Positions 17,787 to 26,100 of a stretch of 43,336 nucleotides of DNA are shown here, one piece after another; the first letter of the stretch is position 1; each line of letters begins with the position of its first letter. This DNA is from Chloroflexota bacterium. GTDB lineage: Bacteria > Chloroflexota > Dehalococcoidia > UBA2979. A program made the translations under genes and the position numbers. The notes beneath the pieces were generated by a model. The model was not told the origin of the DNA. It saw only the letters and a list, made by a program, of their open reading frames with translations, and ran no database searches. The stretch is from contig CANKAU010000017.1 of NCBI GenBank assembly GCA_947479915.1, forward strand, positions 1-43,336, read 5' to 3'.

Positions 17787-17913
17787 CCGGCCAGATCGCC
17801 CGACCCCCTCGGTCGACATCGCCTCGCTCGTGGCGGTCGAGGCACGCCGGCCGCGGCGCCTGATCGTCATCGGTGGGGTGATCCTGCTCGTGCTCGTCGT
17901 CGCGGTGGTCTGA
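17779..17913 (+). CDS. Membrane-anchor segment of the adaptor, cut off by in-frame TGA
   Basis: Forty-four codons from ATG 17779 encode a short polar lead, a basic stretch (ARRPRRL) and one transmembrane helix (LIVIGGVILLVLVVAVV). They end at TGA 17911-17913. The downstream adaptor continues in exactly the same frame with TGG ATG, so this looks like the native N-terminal anchor of the HlyD protein separated from it by a single nonsense codon. It overlaps the end of the ATPase gene, as expected for the adaptor's true start. Confidence 0.7.
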   Translation: MNSRPDRPTPSVDIASLVAVEARRPRRLIVIGGVILLVLVVAVV

Positions 17914-17916
17914 TGG

Positions 17917-19833
17917 ATGCGCTCGCGCGCGACCACCACGGTGGCCACGCCTGTCCAGACCGTCGAGGTGACCCGGGGATCGATCGCCGCCCTGCTCAGC
18001 ACGTCCGGCTCGGCGAGCGCCGCGCTCCAGACCAAGCTCACGTTCAACGCCTCCGGCTCCACCACGGTCACGGGCGTTGTCGCCTCCGTGGACGTGAAGG
18101 TGGGCGACCGCGTCACGCAGGGACAGCGCCTCGCCACCCTCGACTCGCGCAACGTGCAGCGGACGCTGCAGCAGGCCAACGCGCGGCTGGCCTCGGAGCG
18201 CATCAAGCTCGACCAGCAGGCGCTGACGCTCCCACAGGACGTCGCTGCGTCTGCGCAGACCGTCGCGAGCACGCAGGCAGCGCTCCAGAAGGCGCTCAAC
18301 GACCTCGCGACGCTCCAGAAGTCGCCGACCTACACGCAGGACCTCGCCACCGCACGGCAGGCCGTCCTCACGGCCCAGAACACGCTGTCGACCGCGCAGC
18401 AGGCGCTCGATGTGCTGGTGGGTCGTTCCGAGGTGGCCGCTCAGATCGAGGCGATCGAGCGGCGGATCGCTACCCTGAACACGCAGCGGAGCGCCGCGGA
18501 GCGCGACCTCGAGGCGGCCGCGGCCACGAGCACGGAATCGCTGCTGCCGGGCGCGCGCCGAACGCTGGTGCAGGCAGTGAACTCACTGTGCAGCCGCACC
18601 GGGAACGGGACGCCGTGCATCGACGCCGCCGATGCCTCATCGAACCTCGCCGGGTTGGTCGCCGCGCTCAGCCCGATCAGCCCGGGCGGTACAGAGGTCG
18701 CCGCCGCGGCGAAGGCGTTCCAGGACGTGGCACCGACAGCCGAGGTCCGCGACGGCGAGTTCCGCGAGCTGCAGGCGGTCGCGACCCTCCCGGGGCTGCA
18801 GACGCGCGTCAACGGCCTCTCCCAGTCGCTGCTGGCGGGCATTCCGAGCTCCGACGCGCTGACGAGCGCGCGCAACGCGCGCGAGGCCGCAGCCGCCGGG
18901 CTCGCAGCGGCACAGGCGAGGCTCGACACGGTCGTGAACGGCGCGACCGCCACGAACGTGCAGGACGCGCAGAACGCCGTCGCGAGTGCGCGTGCCGCCG
19001 CGGACACCGCGCTTGCGAAGCAGAGTGCGCTGGGCGGCCAGCAGAACAGTAACTACGCGCTCCAGCAGCAGCAGGTGCTGCTGGCGGAGATCGGGCAGCA
19101 GCAGGCCCAGGACGCGGTCGACGACGGCACGCTCAAGGCGCCCTTCGCGGGAATCGTGGGCGCGGTGTCCATCAACCCGGGCGACCTCGTCGCACCGAGC
19201 ACGGCAGCCATCACGCTGACCGATCCGGACCGCATGTCGGTGCAGCTGACGGTGTCCGAGGCCGACCTGCCCGGCCTCGCCTCCGGCCAGTTCGGCACCG
19301 CGACGTTCGATGCGCTCCCGGGGCGCACGTTCATCGTGCGGACCTCCGGCGTGAGCAACATCCCGACCGTCACCTCGGGCGTGGTGACGTACCAGGCGCA
19401 GGCCGAGATCCTCACGCGCGACACGCTGCGCAAGGAAGCCGCCGCGCTGCTGCCCGTGCTGCGCGTCCGCGGCATCCTCCCGGCGAACGCCACCGTCGAG
19501 GACGCTTCGAAGTTCATCGAGAGCATCGCGACGCAGACGCTCCCCGCGCCGGGCATGAACGCGAACGTCTCGATCATGGAGCAGATCGTGCAGGACGCGC
19601 TGATCCTGCCCGCCGGGGTCGTCCGCAAGCGCGGGACGGACACCGTGGTGACGATCCTCAAGGCCGATGGGACGCAGGAGCAGGTGAAGGTCACCGCCGG
19701 CGTCAGCGACGGTGTCAACGTCGCGATCACCTCGGGCCTGAAGGCGGGGGATCGCGCGGTCGTGTCGGGTGGCGCCGCGACCGCGACGGCTCAGAGTGGC
19801 GGGCTCTTCGGCCCGCCGCCTGCGGGCCGCTAG
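17917..19833 (+). CDS. HlyD/MacA-like periplasmic adaptor, main part after in-frame stop
   Basis: A 638-aa adaptor of the membrane-fusion family. It has the first lipoyl half (VASVDVKVGDRVTQGQRLATL, about 55-75), long coiled-coil helices rich in Gln/Ala (80-210 and 300-400), the second lipoyl half (LKAPFAGIVGAVSINPGD, about 410) and beta-barrel and membrane-proximal domains to the end. Between the helices lies an insert with a Cys pair (CSRTGNGTPC). Translated from ATG 17917 it lacks the membrane helix that sits upstream beyond TGA 17911. The protein would then be soluble and unexported unless the stop is read through or is a sequence error. The permease gene follows 16 bases after the stop. 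Confidence 0.85.
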   Translation: MRSRATTTVATPVQTVEVTRGSIAALLSTSGSASAALQTKLTFNASGSTTVTGVVASVDVKVGDRVTQGQRLATLDSRNVQRTLQQANARLASERIKLDQQALTLPQDVAASAQTVASTQAALQKALNDLATLQKSPTYTQDLATARQAVLTAQNTLSTAQQALDVLVGRSEVAAQIEAIERRIATLNTQRSAAERDLEAAAATSTESLLPGARRTLVQAVNSLCSRTGNGTPCIDAADASSNLAGLVAALSPISPGGTEVAAAAKAFQDVAPTAEVRDGEFRELQAVATLPGLQTRVNGLSQSLLAGIPSSDALTSARNAREAAAAGLAAAQARLDTVVNGATATNVQDAQNAVASARAAADTALAKQSALGGQQNSNYALQQQQVLLAEIGQQQAQDAVDDGTLKAPFAGIVGAVSINPGDLVAPSTAAITLTDPDRMSVQLTVSEADLPGLASGQFGTATFDALPGRTFIVRTSGVSNIPTVTSGVVTYQAQAEILTRDTLRKEAAALLPVLRVRGILPANATVEDASKFIESIATQTLPAPGMNANVSIMEQIVQDALILPAGVVRKRGTDTVVTILKADGTQEQVKVTAGVSDGVNVAITSGLKAGDRAVVSGGAATATAQSGGLFGPPPAGR

Positions 19834-19849
19834 CGATGACGAGGCGCTC

Positions 19850-21106
19850 GTGAACCTCCTCGATGCCCTGCGGGTCGCACTCGTCATGGTCTGGACGAAC
19901 CGCCTGCGAAGCGCGCTCACCATGCTGGGAATGATCATCGGCGTGAGCTCGGTGATCATCCTCGTTGCCGTGGGACAGGGCGCCGTGAAGGGCATCGAGG
20001 ACCAGATCCGAGGGCTCGGCACGAACCTCGTGTTCATCACGCCGGGCGCCGCGCAGGGCGGCGGCGGAGCAGCGGGCGCCGCGGGGTCCTCTCAGACGGT
20101 CACAGCCGCCGACGCTGACGCGCTCGCGGGATCGAAGGTGCCCGGCATCGTCGCGGTCGTCCCTCAGCTGACGATGGGCGGCCAGGTGATCACCAACGCC
20201 GGCAACGTCCGCTCACAGGTCATTGGCACGACGCCCAGCTATGCCGAGGTGCGCACACTCGCGCTGAGCAGCGGCTCGTTCTTCAACGATCAGGACGTTT
20301 CGCGCGCGGCGCTGAAGGCGGTGATCGGCGCCTCGATCGCCTCGACGCTGTTCCCTGCGGGCGACGCCGTGGGGCAGACGATGCGCGTGACGCTGCAGGG
20401 GAACGTCACATTCAACTTCACCGTCGTCGGCGTCCTCAACGCCAAGGGTGGCGGCTTCCTCAGCGGCGACAACAATACGTACGTCCCGATCACGGCGTTG
20501 CAGGCGCGAGTCGGCTCGATCAGCCGCAACGCGAAGGGGCAGGTCTACCTCAATCAGATCGACGTGCAGACTGCGCCCGATGTGAAGCAGGCGACGGTGA
20601 AGGAAGCGATCACTGAGGTGCTCCTGTCGAGGCACGCCGTGGCCACACCGGACTTCCAGGTGCAGACCCAGGACGACCTCCTCGGCACGGTCAGCACGGT
20701 CAGCGCGGTGCTGTCGGTGCTGCTGGGCAGCATCGCGGGGATCTCGCTCGTGGTGGGCGGCATCGGCGTGATGAACATCATGCTGGTGAGCGTTACAGAA
20801 CGGACACGGGAGATCGGCATCCGGCTGGCCATCGGCGCGAGCGCCGGCGACATCATCCAGCAATTCATCACAGAAGCGCTGGCACTGACGATCACGGGCG
20901 GGCTCGTCGGCGTGCTCATCGGCACGTCCATCGCGTTGGCGCTCAACGGCCTCCAGCTCGGCAGCGTCACGATGAACACGAGCATTCAGCCGTGGAGCAT
21001 CGTGCTCGCGTTCGTGGTATCGGCGGTGATCGGCGTCCTCAGCGGCCTGTATCCGGCATGGCGCGCCAGCCGCCTCGATCCGATCACCGCACTGCGCGCG
21101 GACTAG
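19850..21106 (+). CDS. MacB-like ABC exporter permease
   Basis: A 418-aa FtsX/MacB permease with the standard layout: helix 1 (SALTMLGMIIGVSSVIILVAV), a large extracytoplasmic MacB_PCD domain (about residues 45-290) and three C-terminal helices, with GIGVMNIMLVSVTERTREIG and the closing LYPAWRASRLDPITALR. A Gly/Ala-rich stretch (GGGGAAGAAGSS) follows the first strands of the periplasmic domain. The GTG at 19850 is chosen because GAGG lies 5 bases before it and the fold starts there. Third gene of the ATPase-adaptor-permease operon. Its stop overlaps the stop of the convergent SDR gene by two bases. MacAB-type systems export peptides, lipids or macrolides; which one is not readable. Confidence 0.93.
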   Translation: MNLLDALRVALVMVWTNRLRSALTMLGMIIGVSSVIILVAVGQGAVKGIEDQIRGLGTNLVFITPGAAQGGGGAAGAAGSSQTVTAADADALAGSKVPGIVAVVPQLTMGGQVITNAGNVRSQVIGTTPSYAEVRTLALSSGSFFNDQDVSRAALKAVIGASIASTLFPAGDAVGQTMRVTLQGNVTFNFTVVGVLNAKGGGFLSGDNNTYVPITALQARVGSISRNAKGQVYLNQIDVQTAPDVKQATVKEAITEVLLSRHAVATPDFQVQTQDDLLGTVSTVSAVLSVLLGSIAGISLVVGGIGVMNIMLVSVTERTREIGIRLAIGASAGDIIQQFITEALALTITGGLVGVLIGTSIALALNGLQLGSVTMNTSIQPWSIVLAFVVSAVIGVLSGLYPAWRASRLDPITALRAD

Positions 21107-21918
21107 CCTGCGGCCGGCCCGGCCGCACTCTCGTGACGCGGCGCGCCCGAAGACGCACCACCATCGACCACGATGCGCGTCCCCGTGAGGAACGAGGCCG
21201 CGTCCGACATCAGGAACAGCGTCGCATCGGCCACATCGGCGGGCGTCCCGACGCGTCCCAGTGGGATGCGTGCAGCGGCGTCCTCGGCGTTCTCGCCCAT
21301 CGCGCCCATCGCCTCGGTGGGGATGCTGCCGGGACCGACCTCGTTGATGCGGATGCCGTACCCGCCCCACTCGACGGCGAGGCTCCGCACCATCGCAGCG
21401 AGCGCGGCCTTCCCGGCGCCACCGTTGGTGCGGTACGGGTTGCCGCTCCCGGGTGTCGCGTTGGTGATGAAGACCATCGCTCCGCCGCCGTCGCGGATCA
21501 TGCGCTTCGCGACGGCCTGCGAGCAGAGGAACGTCCCGTTGATGTCGATGTCGATGATCGAGCGCCAGCCGTTCGGCGACAGGTCCTCCGCCTTTGAGAA
21601 GAACGTGGCGCCGGCGTTGTTCACGAGCATGTGGATCCGACCGAACGTGTCCTCGGTCTGCTGCACCATGCGCTCAACCTGCTCGGCGTCGCGGATGTCG
21701 CACTGCACGGCGAGCGCCTGCCCGCCGGTCGCGCGGATGCGCTCCGCGGCCGCCTCGAGGCGTTCGAGCTTCCGCGCGGTGAGCACGACGTTCGCGCCGA
21801 ACCTCGACAGCGCCTGCGCGATGCCAAAGCCAAGCCCCGTGCCACCGCCGGTGATGATCGCGGTCTGACCGGCCAGGAAGCCGGGGAGGAAGGTCTCCCG
21901 GCGCTGCGTGTTTGCCAT
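21103..21918 (-). CDS. SDR oxidoreductase, 2,4-dienoyl-CoA reductase-like
   Basis: A 271-aa short-chain dehydrogenase. The nucleotide motif is TGGGTGLGFGIA; LVNNAGATFFSKAEDLS and the closing TGTRIVVDGG are typical. An Arg after strand 2 (TARKLERLE) suggests NADP(H). The canonical YxxxK is altered: the Lys is in GGAGKAAL, but the residue four before it is Gly rather than Tyr. Loss of that Tyr with Lys kept is known in the 2,4-dienoyl-CoA reductase branch, which fits the overall pattern, so an unsaturated-acyl-CoA reductase is the best call. Start ATG 21918 has GAGG 5 bases upstream. Convergent with macB; the amidohydrolase upstream is separated by a terminator. Confidence 0.82.
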   Translation of the reverse strand: MANTQRRETFLPGFLAGQTAIITGGGTGLGFGIAQALSRFGANVVLTARKLERLEAAAERIRATGGQALAVQCDIRDAEQVERMVQQTEDTFGRIHMLVNNAGATFFSKAEDLSPNGWRSIIDIDINGTFLCSQAVAKRMIRDGGGAMVFITNATPGSGNPYRTNGGAGKAALAAMVRSLAVEWGGYGIRINEVGPGSIPTEAMGAMGENAEDAAARIPLGRVGTPADVADATLFLMSDAASFLTGTRIVVDGGASSGAPRHESAAGPAAG

Positions 21919-22022
21919 CGTCGCCTCGTTCGCTACGTCGTCTGCTGTGGGGTGGATTGTGCTCGCGGCCCCGCGCGGCGACCAACAAGAAAACGATGCC
22001 CTCGGCGCCCCACAGACGCGAA

Positions 22023-22051
22023 GAGGGGTGGAGGCATGGCCTCCACCCCTC
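22023..22051 (-). terminator. Perfect hairpin terminator after the amidohydrolase
   Basis: A 13-bp perfect stem with a 3-nt loop starts 25 bases beyond the amidohydrolase stop on the minus strand. It has almost no T-tract (CTT). It separates the amidohydrolase from the SDR gene downstream. Confidence 0.7.
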
Positions 22052-22076
22052 GTTGGTGCGATCCGAGGGCTCGTTG

Positions 22077-22985
22077 CTAGGCGTTCGGCGGGGGAACGGG
22101 CATCTCCCATTCGCCGCCGATGAGGTCGTCGAGGCCCAGAAGCTTCGCCGCGTTGTCGCGGAAGAACTTCTGGTTGACGGCCGGCTCGATGTCCTTCTTC
22201 ACCCAGTCGTTGATCCAGCGGGACGGCGTCACCACCGGCCAGTCGGAGCCGAAGAGCATCTTGTCCTTCGCGATGGTCTTCGCGTACTGGATCACCAGCG
22301 GATCCATGTAGTCCGGGGAGTAGCCGCTCAGGTCCATCCACACGTTCGGCTTGTGGATGATCACCGCGAGGCCGTCCTTGTCCCACGGGAACGAGGGGTG
22401 CGCCAAGATGATCTTCAGATCCGGGAAGTCAGCCGCGATGTCGTCGATGTACGGGATGGGCCGCATCGTCTCGAGGTGGATGCCGCCGCCGCCGGGCTGG
22501 CCCGCGCCGACGCCGGTGCTGCCGGAGTGGAACAGGCAGATCAGGCCGAGCTTGGCGCACTTCTCCCACAGCGGGTAGTACTGCTTGTCGTTCGCGTAGA
22601 AGTGCTGCGAACCGGCGTGGAACTTCAGGCCGCGCAGGCCGAGGTCAGCGATCTCGTCGAGCTGGTTCAGCGCGCGCTTGCCCTTGTGCGGGTCGATGCC
22701 ACCGAAGCCAATGAGCTGCTTCGGGTACTTCTTGACCCAGTCCGCCATGACCTTCACGGGCATGGGCGGGTTGCCGGAGATCGTCTCGTTGTCCGTCATC
22801 AGCATGACGGCCATCGACTCCATCCGCTGGTAGTAGTCGGCGAACTGGTCGATGTCCCAGGTCTGCTGCGAGTACGCCCGGGCACCGTAGTGGGCCGCCA
22901 TGGCGGCGCGGGTGCGCTTCTGGGCCTCCGACATGTACTCCTCGGGAGTCGGGGGGTGGGTGTGAATGTCGATCGCGCGGATCAT
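22077..22985 (-). CDS. Amidohydrolase family 2 (ACMSD-like TIM barrel)
   Basis: A 302-aa metal-dependent TIM-barrel hydrolase or decarboxylase. The N-terminal metal motif is DIHTHPP (residues 5-11). LRGLKFHAG, LFHSGS and ILAHPSFPWD supply further His ligands, and FGSDWPVVTP carries the catalytic Asp. These match the amidohydrolase_2 group that includes aminocarboxymuconate-semialdehyde decarboxylase and related aromatic-acid decarboxylases. The ATG at 22985 is preferred; about 36 codons of open frame upstream have no homology. It stands alone between a terminator and the long fusion gene. Substrate unknown; decarboxylation of an aromatic or dicarboxylic acid is possible. The 187 bases before it hold no visible gene. 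Confidence 0.87.
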   Translation of the reverse strand: MIRAIDIHTHPPTPEEYMSEAQKRTRAAMAAHYGARAYSQQTWDIDQFADYYQRMESMAVMLMTDNETISGNPPMPVKVMADWVKKYPKQLIGFGGIDPHKGKRALNQLDEIADLGLRGLKFHAGSQHFYANDKQYYPLWEKCAKLGLICLFHSGSTGVGAGQPGGGGIHLETMRPIPYIDDIAADFPDLKIILAHPSFPWDKDGLAVIIHKPNVWMDLSGYSPDYMDPLVIQYAKTIAKDKMLFGSDWPVVTPSRWINDWVKKDIEPAVNQKFFRDNAAKLLGLDDLIGGEWEMPVPPPNA

Positions 22986-23172
22986 GCTCGTGTCTCGCTC
23001 TCTGTACTGGTGCCCGACGTCGCCAGCGGGCGGCGACGCCTCGCGATGCCCGCGTGGCCGTTGGACGATCCGACGCCGGGGCCTGACCCGCAACTAGCAG
23101 GTTGATGCCCGTCGCAAACCGGCGAGGGCCGCCTCCAGCCCAGGCCGGTCGAGGTGACCGGACACGTCCGCC

Positions 23173-26100
23173 CTAATGCTCGGCGCCTCGCGGCCGCAGC
23201 CAGCCGAGGGGGAGCCACTCCACCAGTTGCGTGAGGAGCGAGACGGGCCGATCCGCGCCCGCGGGAGCAACCATGGATTGAGCCGGAGGGAGCCGTGTGA
23301 GCGTGACGGCCACGGGGCCACGGAGGCCGCTGGGGAAGGCACGCGCAAACTCGTCCCGCAGGAAGGCGGGGCCGTCGACCACCAGCAGGTGGAACGCGCC
23401 CCGCTCGTCCTGCACCCACACGCCGGAGGCGCCAGCGCGCCGCGCGGCCACCTCGAGGCTGTCGACGGAGCCACCGTCAAACACGACGAACGCCTGGAGT
23501 CCGGCGCTGAACACGGGCGGGAACGCGCCGAAGCCCGGTGCTCCCGTCGGCGGCGGAGACTGCGGCGGCGGCGGGGCGGCTCGATACTTCACGGCATAGA
23601 CGCTGAAGTGGGTGAGCGCGGCGGTGACCTCCACCGAGCCGTCATTCCGCTGCGCCACCTGCGTCACAAGCTCCTGCCACCCGTTGCCCGTCCAGAAGAC
23701 GATGACAAAGTCGGCGGCTCGCGCGCCCGCCGGCACCGACGCACTCGGCACCGAAACCGTGATCGCGACGGGCTCGTCGAAGGCGCCCTTCAGGGTGGCG
23801 CCCGTCGCATCGAGTGCGGAGGCGGAGATGGCCGCGATGATCACACCCTCTGAGGCGGGCAGCGGTGCTTGTGCGACCAGCGCCGCGACGGATGCAACCG
23901 ACTGCACAACGATCGAGGTGGCATTCGGGATCGCCCCGGGCGGAACGGTGATCGACATGGAGGCGTTCACGGTCGTGCCGCCGACGGACGTGCTCGTCGC
24001 GACGCTCGTCGTCACGGTGACAGGCGCGGTGGCGTCCGGGGGAAGGGCTGCGCGGTCGGGCTCAAGTCCCGCGACCGGCCCCGGGAGTTCCTGCACCGGC
24101 GGTCCGGCCGGCTCGGTCGGCGGAGCGGGGTCGGCCGGCGGCTCCTCGCCCAGGATGGTGCCCGCGAGGGTCGGCTGCACCAGTGTGTAGTTGCCCGCGT
24201 CGGCTCCCGTGATGGTGAGGCCGCTGACCGTCACGACCTTTCCGCCGCCCACCGCCGCGTCAGCGAACGTCCCGACCGCGCCGACCGTCTGGAGGGCAAC
24301 TGCCTCGGACGCCACGACACCGACCAGCGTCGCGCCGTTTAGGTTCAACGGCGCCGTCGTGTTGCCATCGAATGGCTTCGACATGGCCACGATGCCGGTC
24401 ACCGTCAGGATCTTCGGCGTGATGCTTGCGGTCGCCGCGGGCTGGGTCAGCGTGTAGTTACCGGCCGCGCTCCCCGCCAGCATCAGCCCGGTGATCGTGA
24501 CCGGCTTGTTCACGCCCAGCGCAGCGTTGGCGAAGTTGCCGATCACGCCGCCGGTGACGAGGCTCACGGCATCCGCCCCCACGACACCCACGAGGCTCGC
24601 GCTCGCCGCATTCACCGGGGCGACCGTCCCACCGTCGTACTGCCGAGCCGGAACCAGGATCCCGCTCACGGTCAGCGCCTTCGTGGTGATGCTGGCGGTC
24701 GTGGTGGGCTGCGTCAGCGTGTAATTACCCGCCTGTGCTCCACCGATCGTCAGTCCGCTCACCGTCACGGTCTTGTTCGGACCCATGGTCGCCGTCGCGA
24801 ACGCCCCAGCCGCGGCACCCACGCCGAGGGTCACCGTGTCGCCCCCGATCACACCCACGAGGCTCGCGCCGCCGGTGTTGAGCGCCGCGACTGTCCCCCC
24901 GTCGTACTCGCGATCCATCGCCGTGATGCCCGAGACGGTCAGTGCCTTCGCCGTGATGCTCGCCGTGGTGGTGGGCTGCGTGAGCGTGTAGTTGCCCGCC
25001 TGTGCTCCTCCGATGGTCAGCCCGCTCACCGTCACGGTCTTGCTCGAACCGACCGCGGCCGTCGCGAAACTGCCGCTCGCCGGAGCGACGAGGACGGCGC
25101 CCTGGCGGTCGTCCTGTGCCTTCTGCTGGTTGACCTGCGCCTGCTGCACGGACTGCTCCTGCACCGCGATGTCCACCGGCAGCGGCCCGCCAACGGTGGC
25201 ATCGCGCTTGGCGGTCGCAGCGGCGAGGCCGGCCTGCGCGTTCTTCAGCGCGTTCTGCGCCGCCTGCACGTCGGCGTCCGCCGGGTGCATGAGCAGGTCG
25301 AGCTTCGCGTTCGCGGCGGTGAGGGCCTGCGCGGCGGCGTCACGCGTACTCATAGCGCTGCGCAGCGCCTCGTTCGTCGGCGCCGACGAGGAGCCGCTGA
25401 CGGCAACGCGGCCGTTGGCCTCCGTGGTGAGGGCGGGCAGTTCCGCGCTCGCCTGTACGAGGCGGAAGAGTGCACTGCGGAGGGCCGGATCAGTAGTCGC
25501 CTCATTGAACGCGACCACGCGCGGGCTGATCGCGAAGGGGATCGGTGGCAGTTGAGCATCGAGCCCGGTGCCCAACGACGCGAGGTCGGTCGCACCTCGC
25601 GCGATGCCATTGCACTGTGTGGCGTTCGAGCGGCACATCGCGTTGACCGCGTTCAGCAGATCGTTTGCGGCGCCGCGGACGCCCTTCGAGAACGCGTTGG
25701 CTGCCTCGAGCTGATCGAGGCCGGCGTCCAGCTCGGTCTGCGCCGTATGCTGCTGCGCCGTCATGGCATCGACGGCCTTGATCGCGTTCGCGAGCGCGGC
25801 AGCGTCCGAGGAGTGGACCTGCAGGTTGTCGAGCGTGGTCTGGGCGTTGTTGAGGGCGTTCTGCGCGTTCAACACCGCCTGCGTCGCGCTCGCATACTCG
25901 GCGGCGGCAGGCGCGCCCTGCAGCGTGCGGAGATCGGACTGCGCCTTCTGGAGCGTCGCGTTCGCGCCGATGATCGACTGCTCCGCGGTGGCGAGGTCTG
26001 ACCTCGTCGCGCCGGCAAGGAGCTGCTGCAGCTTCAGTTGTGCGACGGTGAACGCGGAGTTCGCGCTCTGCACCGCGAGGTCGAGGGACGTGGTGTTGAG

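Noticed and set aside
17913-19052. 379-codon frame beginning at the ATG overlapping the adaptor's TGA (TGATG)
   Set aside because: The TGATG overlap looks like a coupled start, but the frame is Arg/Pro/Ala noise inside the adaptor gene; reinitiation in the adaptor frame at 17917 is the sensible option.
24191-25555. Series of plus-strand frames starting every 267 bases (24191, 24491, 24773, 24992)
   Set aside because: They are the antisense image of the MBG repeats and only show the repeat period.
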